Made by a program: the position numbers and the translations under genes. Of a DNA stretch of 59,997 bases, positions 1 through 7,588 are shown piece by piece. Each line of letters begins with the position of its first letter. Position 1 is the stretch's first letter. Where the stretch lies: NCBI GenBank assembly GCA_022574185.1, contig JACZSM010000009.1, positions 1-59,997 of the forward strand. The letters are read 5' to 3'. The notes below the pieces were generated by a model. The model did no database searches and was not told the origin of the DNA. It saw only the letters and a list, made by a program, of their open reading frames with translations. This stretch comes from Pseudomonadota bacterium (GTDB lineage: Bacteria > Pseudomonadota > Gammaproteobacteria > Steroidobacterales > Woeseiaceae).

Positions 1-222
1 AGAATGCCTATATCGAGCGATTCAATCGCTCATACCGGACCGAGGTCTTGAGCGTGTATCTATTCTCCAGCCTGGATGAGGTGCGCGAGATCACCTGGCG
101 GTGGATGCTGGAATACAACGAGGAACGAGGCCATGACGCACTCGGAAAAATGACCCCGATTGAGTTCTACAACAAAGCCAAAGTGTCTACTTTTGAACTG
201 TCCACTTGACGGGGAAGCTTAC
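1..222 (+). mobile_element. Right end of an IS3-type insertion sequence
   Basis: The window opens inside a transposase reading frame, and the element appears to end about 13 bases after its stop codon. The boundary is inferred. From about position 222 onward the sequence matches the 3' end of the TPR gene at 2.4 kb, while the bases just before it have no counterpart there. The left end lies outside the window. I could not identify an exact terminal repeat or target duplication. Confidence 0.6.
3..209 (+). CDS. IS3-family transposase, C-terminal fragment (5' end outside window)
   Basis: The frame is open from base 3 to a TGA at 207-209 and gives 68 residues. It starts with NAYIERFNRSYRTEVL, continues with a WMLEYNEERGH segment and then MTPIEFY. 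This is the end of the DDE integrase core (rve domain) of IS3-family OrfB transposases, including the conserved Glu of the catalytic triad in IERFN. It would cut and join element ends during transposition. Whether the whole element is active cannot be judged, because its left part is missing from the window. Confidence 0.8.
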   Translation, partial: NAYIERFNRSYRTEVLSVYLFSSLDEVREITWRWMLEYNEERGHDALGKMTPIEFYNKAKVSTFELST

Positions 223-794
223 GTGTCCGCTGCCATTTTTTCGACGTTTTCGCGTTGAACACTAAGTCGCCGTTCATGCTCCGCCCATGCCGCCTGGTAT
301 CTGGGCTCGTGGCGGATCAGGTCGTACATCGGCATTGGGTGGACAATGTACCAATCTTTCAAATGGTTATGAGCCAGCTGGGTTTCGATCCTTAGCAAGG
401 CTTTCTCAGTGTCGCCGGCAGTCAGGTAGCATACTTCCGGTCCGTCCCAGTCAGAGTGTTCGACCGCCAAAGGCAGGGAGTCATCGATGTATGATATAGC
501 CTGGCGTAGCAATGCCGAACCAAGCTTCTCATCCCCAGTGTTCATCAACACCCAGGCAACCATACAAGCATCTCTTCTCGAGCGTTCAACCAGTTCCGGC
601 CATTGACCGGGTTCGAGCCAGCCTGGATCGATCGTCAGGTATATTTCCCGTGAAAGTTGAATGTCACCCTGGGTAAGCGCAAGAAAAGCAACAAGCCGGT
701 TCTCGAATTGGAAATGTCTAATTTTGGGCAACAGCCTGTTGATGGATTCCAGGGTGTCGGTCGGGTCTTCTTTGCCAATAAGAGTGCACGTCAC
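219..794 (-). pseudogene. Truncated C-terminal copy of a TolB/TPR membrane protein
   Basis: On the minus strand this stretch encodes about 190 residues that closely match the C-terminus of the intact 740-residue protein at 2358-4580. Shared segments include QGDIQLSREIYL, YLTAGDTEKALL and HEPRYQAAWAE. The first roughly 545 residues are missing, including the membrane anchor, TolB-like domain and most TPR repeats. Upstream it is joined at about 794 to a different gene in another frame, so it has no start of its own. At its 3' end the last residues and the stop codon are supplied by the adjoining insertion-sequence end. It is a non-functional relic of a duplicated gene. Confidence 0.75.
222..794. 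repeat. Direct repeat copy A (matches 2367-2944)
   Basis: About 570 bases are repeated in the same orientation at 2367-2944, by eye at roughly 85% identity with small indels. Both copies encode the C-terminus of the same protein family. The divergence shows an old duplication of a coding region, not two recent copies of a mobile element. The intervening ~1.6 kb carries the metallo-hydrolase gene and the membrane-protein fragment. Confidence 0.75.
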
Positions 795-973
795 AGGAAA
801 ATGTAAGAAACGAAACTGAACAGCCCCAGCAGACGCAGGTTCAGAACCAGGATCAGTCCCATCGAAACAGCCATCCCCACAGCGTGCAGGCTCAGCATCA
901 AGGGAAATCCGATGAGCGACGTCAGCACCCAATCGGAGAACGCGGTCTGCTCAAGCCAGCGCAGGCCATCCAT
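794..973 (-). pseudogene. 5' fragment of a DUF6644-like inner-membrane protein gene
   Basis: About 55 residues read from an ATG at 973, preceded by a good ribosome site (ggagg). The sequence MDGLRWLEQTAF followed by two hydrophobic stretches and LNLRLLGLF resembles the N-terminus of DUF6644-type multi-span membrane proteins; I recognise this by pattern only. The homology stops near 800 and the frame closes at 791-793, where the sequence becomes TPR-gene DNA. The gene lies 134 bases downstream of the metallo-hydrolase gene on the same strand, so the two may once have formed an operon. Function unknown. Confidence 0.5.
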
Positions 974-1107
974 AGGCCCTCCCTGTCGGTTTTTGGCCGA
1001 ACGCCTTCTCAGCCCACAACGTCGCTAGCCCGCTGGATATCTCGAGCCAGGTGCAGGAAGCGGACGTTCGAATGGCTGTTACCCGGCAATGAACGGGTCG
1101 CCGGACT

Positions 1108-1968
1108 TTAGAAAGGACCTAACTGCCCTTCCAGCCAGATCTTCCAGGCATTCAGTGCCAGCCATTCCTCGTACATGACCCAATTCTCGTACTTGGGCAA
1201 CCTGACGGCGTCGGGCGCGAGCCACGGCGGCGTTCCACTGGCGATCTCTGCATCGAGCGCGGCGCGCAGGTCGCGCAGGTACTGCAGCGTGTCGGCAACG
1301 TCCTGCTTCGTGCCGCCCTGCACCGGGTCGGGTCTCGCGTTGTGAGTGTAGACCACCTTGTCCATGTCCAGCGTCAGTATCTCTTCGAGCGTGCGCTCCA
1401 GCTCAGACACGGTGAAGTCCGGCAAAAAGAAGAACGGCAGGCGGTTCGGACTCACCAGGTCGGCGATATAACCCACCCTTGCCCCCGCTACCACAGGCAC
1501 GGTCATCCCATGCCCGTGACTCGCACCGAAGTGATGTAGCTCCAGCGTTTTCCCGCCCAGCATGATGTCCTTGCGTGAACCGCCCCAGCTCTCGTCCGGC
1601 AACACCATGTCGGGATGGGGATTGGCTTTCATCCAGTTATAGGCATCCACATGAGCGATGATGGTCGCGCCTTCGTCTCGGAAGACCTTTCCGCCTCCTG
1701 AGTGGTCCCAGTGATTGTGGGTGTGCACCAGGTAGCGGATCGGCTGATTCGTAACCGACTTGATCGCACCCACGAGCGCCTGTGCGTGTCCGGGATTGAT
1801 CGGATCCACGACGATGACGCCATCGTCCGTCACCACGAACATCGAGATGTAGGTGGTCGGGCCCTGGAAGCTGTAGACGCCGTCAGCCACCTCCACGGGG
1901 TTTGCCGTTGCCGCCTCCGCGAAGACGAGCAAACAGGCTATCGAGAATGTTCCTTTTAGGCTGACCAT
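1108..1968 (-). CDS. Exported metallo-beta-lactamase-fold hydrolase
   Basis: A 286-residue protein with an N-terminal signal peptide (MVSLKG, hydrophobic core, cleavage near ATANP). The zinc motif HTHNHWDHSGG at about residues 85-95 is the HxHxDH signature of the MBL superfamily, followed by HxxGASHGHGMTV and a later VYTHNARPDP His. It should bind one or two zinc ions in the periplasm. The substrate is unknown; family relatives include lactamases, glyoxalase II and alkylsulfatase-like enzymes. I chose the ATG at 1968 because a GGGGAG ribosome site precedes it by 8 bases and the signal peptide begins there; the frame stays open to 2208 without further homology. The truncated membrane-protein gene follows on the same strand. 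Confidence 0.8.
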   Translation of the reverse strand: MVSLKGTFSIACLLVFAEAATANPVEVADGVYSFQGPTTYISMFVVTDDGVIVVDPINPGHAQALVGAIKSVTNQPIRYLVHTHNHWDHSGGGKVFRDEGATIIAHVDAYNWMKANPHPDMVLPDESWGGSRKDIMLGGKTLELHHFGASHGHGMTVPVVAGARVGYIADLVSPNRLPFFFLPDFTVSELERTLEEILTLDMDKVVYTHNARPDPVQGGTKQDVADTLQYLRDLRAALDAEIASGTPPWLAPDAVRLPKYENWVMYEEWLALNAWKIWLEGQLGPF

Positions 1969-2357
1969 TTTTTTGACTCCCCAGGTTGATCGGCCGTTCT
2001 GGCGACCGTTGTTCTTGCGACTCGGATAGTAGCTCGAATGCCTCGAGCGCGTCACCCGGGTCTGTCGCCCATCAGGCGGAACCGGAGGAGCAACATCGCC
2101 GTGAGTTGAGGCCCGTCGTCTACGACCGAGAGCGGAAACTGGCCAGCGAACTATCGACTTTCGGCAAGGCGGTGTGGGCTTCGCACAATCTGGAACTGCG
2201 AGAAGCACCGAACGGATCCGCTGTGTTAAGTGTTAATCGCCATGACGACGATCTGCTTCTACCGGATCATTGCGGTGTGGGTCTGGCGCGACGCATCGGG
2301 CATTTCTCTGCCTCCGACCCGAAGTGATCCTTCATATCCTGCGAGATTTCAAGAAGT
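1969..2357. other. Gene-free spacer
   Basis: About 390 bases between the hydrolase gene and the TPR gene. It must hold the hydrolase promoter, but I could not place a convincing -35/-10 pair. Short open frames here show no recognisable protein. It may contain debris from the rearrangement. Confidence 0.4.
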
Positions 2358-4580
2358 TCAGGGTTGTGTTTCCGCTGCCGTTTTTTCGATCGTTTCGCGT
2401 TGCACACTAATTCGCCGTTCACGCTCCGCCCATGCCGCCTGGTATCTGGGCTCGTGGCGGATCTGGTCGTACATCGGCATTTGGTGGACAATGTACCAAT
2501 CAATCAAATGGTTATGAGCCAGCTGGGTTTCGATGCTTAGCAAGGCTTTCTCAGTATCGCCAGCAGTCAGGTAGCAAGTTTCCGGAAAGGGCTGGTCAGG
2601 GTGCTCGGTCACCAAAGGCAGAGAGTCTTCGATGTAGGCTGTAGCTTGCTGTAACAATGCTGTACCAAGCTCCTGATCCCCGGTGTTCAAGAACAACCAG
2701 GCAACGATACAACCGGTTTGATTCCCCCAGAAATCGCTCCCCATCAGCGCCGGCCATTGATCGGGTTCGAGCCAGCGTGGTTCGGTCGACAGGTATATTT
2801 CGCGTGAAAGTTGAATGTCACCCTGAGCAAGTGCAATTGAACCCAGTCTCAAGTGGAAGTTATACCCACCCTGTATTTTTGCCATCAGCCAGTTGATGGT
2901 TTCCCGGGTGCCGGTCGGGTCTTCTTTGATAAAACTAATGTGTACGTCACTAAAACCCAACATCCATTCACTTGCTCCAGAGCCAGCCATTTTATCGCGA
3001 ATTTCTTGAACCGCTTCCAGATCGCCTAGCTGCGAATAGATGCCGCCCTTTTGAAGATAGTAGGCGAGGAATTCAGGGTGGAGCGCAATTGCTTTGTTGA
3101 GCGAGGCTAGCGCCTTGTCAAATTGCCCCGTGTTTCTCATGTATAAAACTGCCAAACCAAAATATGCCGATTCGAAATCCGGGTAGAGTTCAATGGTTTT
3201 TATATATTGGTTTTCTGCCAGCCTGTAAAGTCCCTTCTTCTCGTAAACCTTACCCAGTCCATGGCCGATAATTTCTGATCTCGGATCCAGTTTGGCAGCC
3301 TTCTGCATCAGGTCGATGCTTTCCTGTGTCCGCAGTGGGTCGTTTCCGACAAGTCCTGAGTACCATTGATATGCGGTGGCATAGTTGGGGCTTAATTCGA
3401 TGGCTTTTTGAAAGGCTGTTTCTGCTTCATCATTCCGCCCGTAGTAATGATGCATCAAGCCTAGTGAGGCATAAGCTTCGCCCAGGTCATTATCGATAAC
3501 CAATGCATTTTTCACGGCATCTTCAATGATGGGGAGCAGGTCTTCGGCACGAGCGTCGCGCCAGCCTAATGATATCGAGAGGCTATCCGCCACACCCACC
3601 CATGCCAGAGCAAACGAAGGGTCGATCTCGGTGGCTTTGATAAACTCCTCAGAGGCCAGTTTCAGTTTGGCGGCGTTTCGGGTAGCCATCAATTGCCGGC
3701 CTCGCATATAGGCTTCATAGGCCTGCAGATTGTCGGTTGGTCTTGCGTCAATGCGCCGTTGCTCATCGGTGGAAAGCTCGGCCTGTAAGGCATCGGCAAT
3801 TAATCTTGTTATTTCACTTTGTACGGCGAACAGATTTTCTGCAGTCAACTCACGATCATAGGTTTCTGCCCAAAGGTGGTCATCGGTTACAGCATCAATC
3901 AACTGCACGTTGATGCGAACGTGGTTTCCGGAGCGCTGGATGCCCCCTTCGAGAATGTGAGCGACCCCCAGCTCTTGTGCAATCTGCGGAATCTTTTTGA
4001 TGGTGTCCCTGTATTCCATGACCGAGGTGCGTGAGATCACCTTCATCGAGCCAATCTTGGCGATGGTGGTCAGCAGAACGTCATGGATGCCATCGGTGAA
4101 GAACTGGTCTTCCTCGCGGTTGCTGCGGTTTTCAAAGGGCAGTACAGCAATGGATCTGTCACCGTATGATTTGGTTAGAGCGGCAGTAAGGCCTTCCTGA
4201 CGCGCCAATTGGGCAATTTGCTCATCTTCGACAGGGTCGAGCACAAACTTGTCGAAAGCGAAGTACCCCAGCGCCAACGCCAATACAACCAGGATGATGC
4301 GATCCAGTTTCCCGCCGGTGGTTTGGGTTATCGACTTTTCGGAGTCAACATCCGCATCTTTCTTCAATCCTTCCGGGGTAAATTCAAATACCCAGGAAAG
4401 AATCAGACTCGGTATGAAACCCACGCCAAGAATTGCAACAACGATCCGGATTGCAGCGTCAGACAGGCCATAGACAGGGAACAGGGTTTCCACCACCTGA
4501 ATCACCAGCCACGCGGCGACGATGTACGCGGCCCCTACGCGAAAGACGTTTCGGCGCTTGAGTTCATTGAATAAGGACAT
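2358..4580 (-). CDS. Membrane-anchored TolB-like/TPR protein
   Basis: A 740-residue protein. Residues 1-80 begin with MSLFNELKRRNVFRVGAAYI, a typical opening for this family, and hold two hydrophobic segments; a third membrane segment lies near 95-112. Residues about 140-260 form the TolB-like/FlgO-like domain (RSIAVLPFENRS, then ILEGGIQRSGNHVRINVQLID and WAETYDREL). The rest is TPR repeats (for example AETAFQKAIELSPNYATAY). Such proteins are numerous in some marine gammaproteobacteria, often as cyclase-like or DNA-binding-domain variants. This one has neither an output cyclase nor an HTH. A role in protein interaction or signalling is inference. A degraded second copy of its 3' end lies at 219-794. 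Confidence 0.8.
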   Translation of the reverse strand: MSLFNELKRRNVFRVGAAYIVAAWLVIQVVETLFPVYGLSDAAIRIVVAILGVGFIPSLILSWVFEFTPEGLKKDADVDSEKSITQTTGGKLDRIILVVLALALGYFAFDKFVLDPVEDEQIAQLARQEGLTAALTKSYGDRSIAVLPFENRSNREEDQFFTDGIHDVLLTTIAKIGSMKVISRTSVMEYRDTIKKIPQIAQELGVAHILEGGIQRSGNHVRINVQLIDAVTDDHLWAETYDRELTAENLFAVQSEITRLIADALQAELSTDEQRRIDARPTDNLQAYEAYMRGRQLMATRNAAKLKLASEEFIKATEIDPSFALAWVGVADSLSISLGWRDARAEDLLPIIEDAVKNALVIDNDLGEAYASLGLMHHYYGRNDEAETAFQKAIELSPNYATAYQWYSGLVGNDPLRTQESIDLMQKAAKLDPRSEIIGHGLGKVYEKKGLYRLAENQYIKTIELYPDFESAYFGLAVLYMRNTGQFDKALASLNKAIALHPEFLAYYLQKGGIYSQLGDLEAVQEIRDKMAGSGASEWMLGFSDVHISFIKEDPTGTRETINWLMAKIQGGYNFHLRLGSIALAQGDIQLSREIYLSTEPRWLEPDQWPALMGSDFWGNQTGCIVAWLFLNTGDQELGTALLQQATAYIEDSLPLVTEHPDQPFPETCYLTAGDTEKALLSIETQLAHNHLIDWYIVHQMPMYDQIRHEPRYQAAWAERERRISVQRETIEKTAAETQP
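2367..2944. repeat. Direct repeat copy B (matches 222-794)
   Basis: This is the second copy of the repeat described at 222-794. Here it is part of the intact TPR gene. Homology ends at its 3' side where copy A meets the IS end, and at its 5' side where copy A joins the membrane-protein fragment. Confidence 0.75.
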
Positions 4581-4812
4581 GGATTCTGTTGCGCCCCTGC
4601 TTTAGCTCGACCGATGATGGTGCATGTAAGGAATTTTGTCGAGTACGCACAGGTTGGCGATTGTCTGCTTCTGGCCGAAAGCGGACTGTGATATTGGCGA
4701 ATTTCTGGGTGATTGAGGGTCCGCTCCACCCTTGCGATTTCAACCGGTCGATGCAACACCTAATCTCTAACACTAGAGAGGAGGATGTTGACTTCAACCT
4801 TTGAAAATTTGG
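4581..4812. other. Gene-free spacer with a repeat-like segment
   Basis: About 230 bases upstream of the TPR gene. The segment around 4662-4690 contains TCTGCTTCTGGCCGAAAGCG, an imperfect inverted repeat resembling intergenic sequences I have seen in many proteobacterial genomes. A CAACCGGTCGATGCAACACC segment at 4740-4759 also looks like transposon-end debris. No gene is supported here. Confidence 0.35.
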
Positions 4813-5454
4813 TCACTCGATTTTGGGGACAGAAGTTCTAGCCTGGAAATCTCTGATAATTTTTAAATTGGCATTTTCATCATCGCATGCTGGCACATGC
4901 TGCAGAATGCTGATTACAATTTCCGTATTTCTGTCCGCCGTTGTCGCAAAGTATTGTGCGAACAATATGGTTCCCGCCGGCTCAAATCCGTTATTCTGCA
5001 GCCATTGCAGATCATGCTCTCCTTCGACCTCTTCCGCCGGGATCTCCAGACAAACATGACCGCTCGAGCGGAATGTTTCGTCTGGCCATTCCGCTTGGGG
5101 TAAATTGCTGTAGTCGGAAGCGCCACTCAAATCAGCTACTTTCTCGGCATGAATCATTAACGCACTGTCAATGCCAATAAACGCCGCAAGCGAAATTCTG
5201 TGCGGCGTACCATTAAACTGGTCAACTCGGCTGGTCGACTTCGTAAGGGCAAAATCGCCGCTCACTTCTACCTCATAGCTAATTTCATGCAGCGTCCGAA
5301 TTCGGCCATCTCTTGCCGATATGTAGTCGAAATCGACGGTCGACCCCACCACAGGGTCAGCGAAATCTCGATCATGCGTATTTTCTGAGCAGGCGCCTAG
5401 AAATAAGGCTATAGCAAAAACCAGTAGCGATATTCCTTTCAAATCACTCGTCAT
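4813..5454 (-). CDS. Hypothetical lipoprotein
   Basis: A 213-residue protein with a clear lipoprotein signal: MTSDLKGISLL, hydrophobic core and lipobox LGAC, so Cys22 should be lipid-modified. I do not recognise the mature domain, which is acidic and contains two further Cys residues (HVCLEIP and VPACDDE). I preferred the ATG at 5454 to the one at 5481 because GGAG sits 8 bases upstream and the signal peptide then has normal length. It is divergent from the BtuD-like gene, with about 80 bases between them. The context suggests an accessory gene of the rearranged region. Confidence 0.65.
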   Translation of the reverse strand: MTSDLKGISLLVFAIALFLGACSENTHDRDFADPVVGSTVDFDYISARDGRIRTLHEISYEVEVSGDFALTKSTSRVDQFNGTPHRISLAAFIGIDSALMIHAEKVADLSGASDYSNLPQAEWPDETFRSSGHVCLEIPAEEVEGEHDLQWLQNNGFEPAGTILFAQYFATTADRNTEIVISILQHVPACDDENANLKIIRDFQARTSVPKIE

Positions 5455-5532
5455 GATTGATTCTCCATCCGGTAGCGTCATCCGGCGATAAAAGTTCGAC
5501 TTTTTATCGCAAGGCAGCTGAGCTACGCTCCC

Positions 5533-6321
5533 ATGATGTCCGCCAGTGTTGTCCCATTACTCTCTTGCAGCAGGCTTCGCGTCAGCGTGCCAGGCCGACT
5601 TCTCGTCGACGAGCTTGACCTGACCTTGAAGCAGGGCGAACTCATCGCCGTACTTGGGCAAAACGGTGCCGGCAAGACACTTACGTTGCTAACCATGGCT
5701 GGCTTGCGTAGTCCGGCGTCTGGCAACGTTTTGCTGGGAGACGAAGATATCCTCACGTGTCGGCGCCAAGACGTCGCTCGACGCCTCGCTCTTCTGCCAC
5801 AGGACACCGAGGACATCTTTCCGGCGACGGTGATTGACACGGCGCTGATCGGGCGACATCCGCACATTGGTCCACTACGGTGGGAAAGTCCGGGCGATGT
5901 TGCAATTGCCCGCGACGCGCTACAAGAGATGAGCCTCGATGGCTTGTCGAGGCGCGACATCCTGACACTCTCAGGTGGCGAGCGGCGACGGCTCGCGATC
6001 GCCCAGGTACTGACGCAGCAGCCCGACATCTACCTGCTTGACGAGCCAACCAATCATCTCGACCCACAATATCAACTCGACGGCATGCGTGTTTTCCGAC
6101 GCGCGGCTGATGCGGGTGCCGGCGTCATCGCCTGTCTGCATGATGTGAATCTCGCGGTCCGCTTCGCAGACCGCTGCCTGTTACTCTTCGGCGACGGACG
6201 CTGGGAGCTTGGCCCGACCGATGACGTACTCAATGAACGCGGACTCAGCGAATTGTTTGCGACACCGATGGAAACCGTCAATTGGCGTTCGCACAAGTTA
6301 TTCGTTGCCGGCAACGCCTGA
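5533..6321 (+). CDS. btuD: ABC transporter ATPase, BtuD/FepC type
   Basis: A 262-residue ATPase that would power import of vitamin B12 (or a related metal chelate) across the inner membrane. It has Walker A GQNGAGKT near residue 43, signature LSGGERRR near 147, Walker B YLLDEPTNHLD near 167 and the switch His in CLHDVN. The DPQYQL and LHDVNLA pattern is typical of the FecE/BtuD/HmuV group. The B12 assignment rests on the neighbouring cobalamin riboswitch, btuB and btuF. No permease gene (btuC) is in the window, which is unusual because btuC and btuD are normally adjacent. The rearranged patch directly upstream may have separated them. Start could also be the second ATG at 5536. Confidence 0.8.
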   Translation: MMSASVVPLLSCSRLRVSVPGRLLVDELDLTLKQGELIAVLGQNGAGKTLTLLTMAGLRSPASGNVLLGDEDILTCRRQDVARRLALLPQDTEDIFPATVIDTALIGRHPHIGPLRWESPGDVAIARDALQEMSLDGLSRRDILTLSGGERRRLAIAQVLTQQPDIYLLDEPTNHLDPQYQLDGMRVFRRAADAGAGVIACLHDVNLAVRFADRCLLLFGDGRWELGPTDDVLNERGLSELFATPMETVNWRSHKLFVAGNA

Positions 6322-6327
6322 TCGTCA

Positions 6328-7122
6328 TCAATCCACGAAACCCCTGAGTTGCTCCAGGTAATGTTCATGTAGTATCACATTTGCCGCAAGCACCGACCGT
6401 GTATCCAGGCTTGGCCGGGCGCCATTGAGATCGGTGAATACACCGCCGGCCTCGTTGACAATGACGGATAGCGCCGCGATATCGAGAATATTCACGTCGG
6501 ACTCGATGACGACTTCGATCTTGCCAGCTGCTAACAGATGGTAGTGGTAAAAATCTCCGTAGCCGCGCGTACGATCGGCGCGTGCGAGAATTTCCCCGAG
6601 TCTCGGCCAGCCATCGCTTTTCGCCAGTGAAGCCAGATTGCCTGTCGACACTGCGGCTCGATCCGGATCGATGATGTCACTGACGGCGAGGCGCTTGCCA
6701 TTGAGCCAGGCACCGAAGCCTGTCTCTGCCCAGGCGAGTTCGTTCATCATCGTGCCGCTCGAAACACCGAGAACGATTTCCTCGCCATGCATGAGAGCGA
6801 TCTGCGTTGAGAAAAACGGGTACTGTCGAACAAAACTTTTAGTGCCATCGATTGGATCGACGAGCCAGAGATACTCGGTATCACCTACCGTGTGACCGGT
6901 CTCCTCTCCGTAGAAACCGTGATCGGGAAATTGTTCAAGAATGATCTTGCGAATTACCTCTTCGCATTCGATGTCGGCCTGTGTAACGGGCGATCGATCC
7001 GCCTTCGTTGTGATTGTGAAGTTGCCGGCGTAGTAGGACTGACTGATTTCAGCTGCAGCGCTTGCCGCATCCAATGCGGTCATCAGATGCTTCGACGCAG
7101 TGCTGCTGTCAAACGTATCCAA
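6328..7122 (-). CDS. Inositol-monophosphatase-family phosphatase (HisN-like)
   Basis: About 264 residues. Metal-binding motifs of the Mg-dependent FIG/IMPase superfamily are present: GEETG, DPIDGTKSF and NILDIAAL followed by NEAGG. The order and spacing are closest to the histidinol-phosphatase (HisN) branch, but inositol-1-phosphate or PAP phosphatase (CysQ) activity cannot be excluded from sequence alone. I favour a TTG start at 7122 because AGGGA lies 5-6 bases upstream. The frame stays open to an ATG at 7194, and an ATG at 7083 is also possible. The gene converges on btuD with a 6-base gap and is divergent from the riboswitch transcript. Confidence 0.75.
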   Translation of the reverse strand: MDTFDSSTASKHLMTALDAASAAAEISQSYYAGNFTITTKADRSPVTQADIECEEVIRKIILEQFPDHGFYGEETGHTVGDTEYLWLVDPIDGTKSFVRQYPFFSTQIALMHGEEIVLGVSSGTMMNELAWAETGFGAWLNGKRLAVSDIIDPDRAAVSTGNLASLAKSDGWPRLGEILARADRTRGYGDFYHYHLLAAGKIEVVIESDVNILDIAALSVIVNEAGGVFTDLNGARPSLDTRSVLAANVILHEHYLEQLRGFVD

Positions 7123-7203
7123 GTTTTTCCCTGAAGGTCGCCGCTGCCAATCGGTGTCACTATGGCCGCTCGCTGACGAAGAAACAAGCGACATAAGTGT
7201 TGC

Positions 7204-7232
7204 TTGACAGTACCTGGTTGCGCCCCTATCTT
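7204..7232 (+). promoter_or_regulatory. Sigma70 promoter of the btuB transcript
   Basis: TTGACA at 7204-7209, a 17-base spacer and TATCTT at 7227-7232. The -35 is a perfect consensus and the -10 matches at 4 of 6 positions. It lies about 30 bases before the conserved start of the cobalamin riboswitch, where a transcript start is expected. Confidence 0.75.
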
Positions 7233-7261
7233 ACGACGCTCATCAAGTGAGCCCGACCAGG

Positions 7262-7465
7262 CACAGTCGGGTGAACGGGAAGCCGGTGGCGTGTGATCTT
7301 TCACACCGAATCCGGCGCTGCCCCCGCAACGGTGATCGAGTTAACCCGTAGCCCCTGGTCCGAAGCTATCGGATCAGAGCCACTGCGAATCGCAAGACCA
7401 AAGGTTCGCGGGAAGGCGCTACGGAGAGGATTTCATCCACTCGTCAGCCCGGAGACCGGCTTGGT
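7262..7465 (+). ncRNA. Cobalamin riboswitch
   Basis: Conserved landmarks appear in the right order. A GGGTGAACGGGAAGCCGGTG block (7269-7288) is followed by a variable hairpin, then AATCCGGCGCTGCCCCCGCAA (7309-7329), which is the B12-box core. A variable middle with paired arms follows, then CAGCCCGGAGACCGGC near 7445-7460. It is a leader-RNA element that binds adenosylcobalamin and lowers expression of the downstream gene, here btuB. It ends about 120 bases before the btuB start. I did not resolve whether it acts on transcription or translation. Confidence 0.92.
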
Positions 7466-7588
7466 GAACACGCGAACGGCGCGGCGGGTGCTGGTTCGGG
7501 CGTGCCTTTCAAGCCGTCCTTCCAATCTCTTCGCTCTGTGACATTCACGAATAACATCGCGTGCGGGCGGCACGCACTGGAGATGCAC

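Noticed and set aside
222..2944. Direct repeats considered as ends of a composite transposon
   Set aside because: The copies encode the C-terminus of a TPR protein and are clearly diverged. Neither carries a transposase or terminal inverted repeats.
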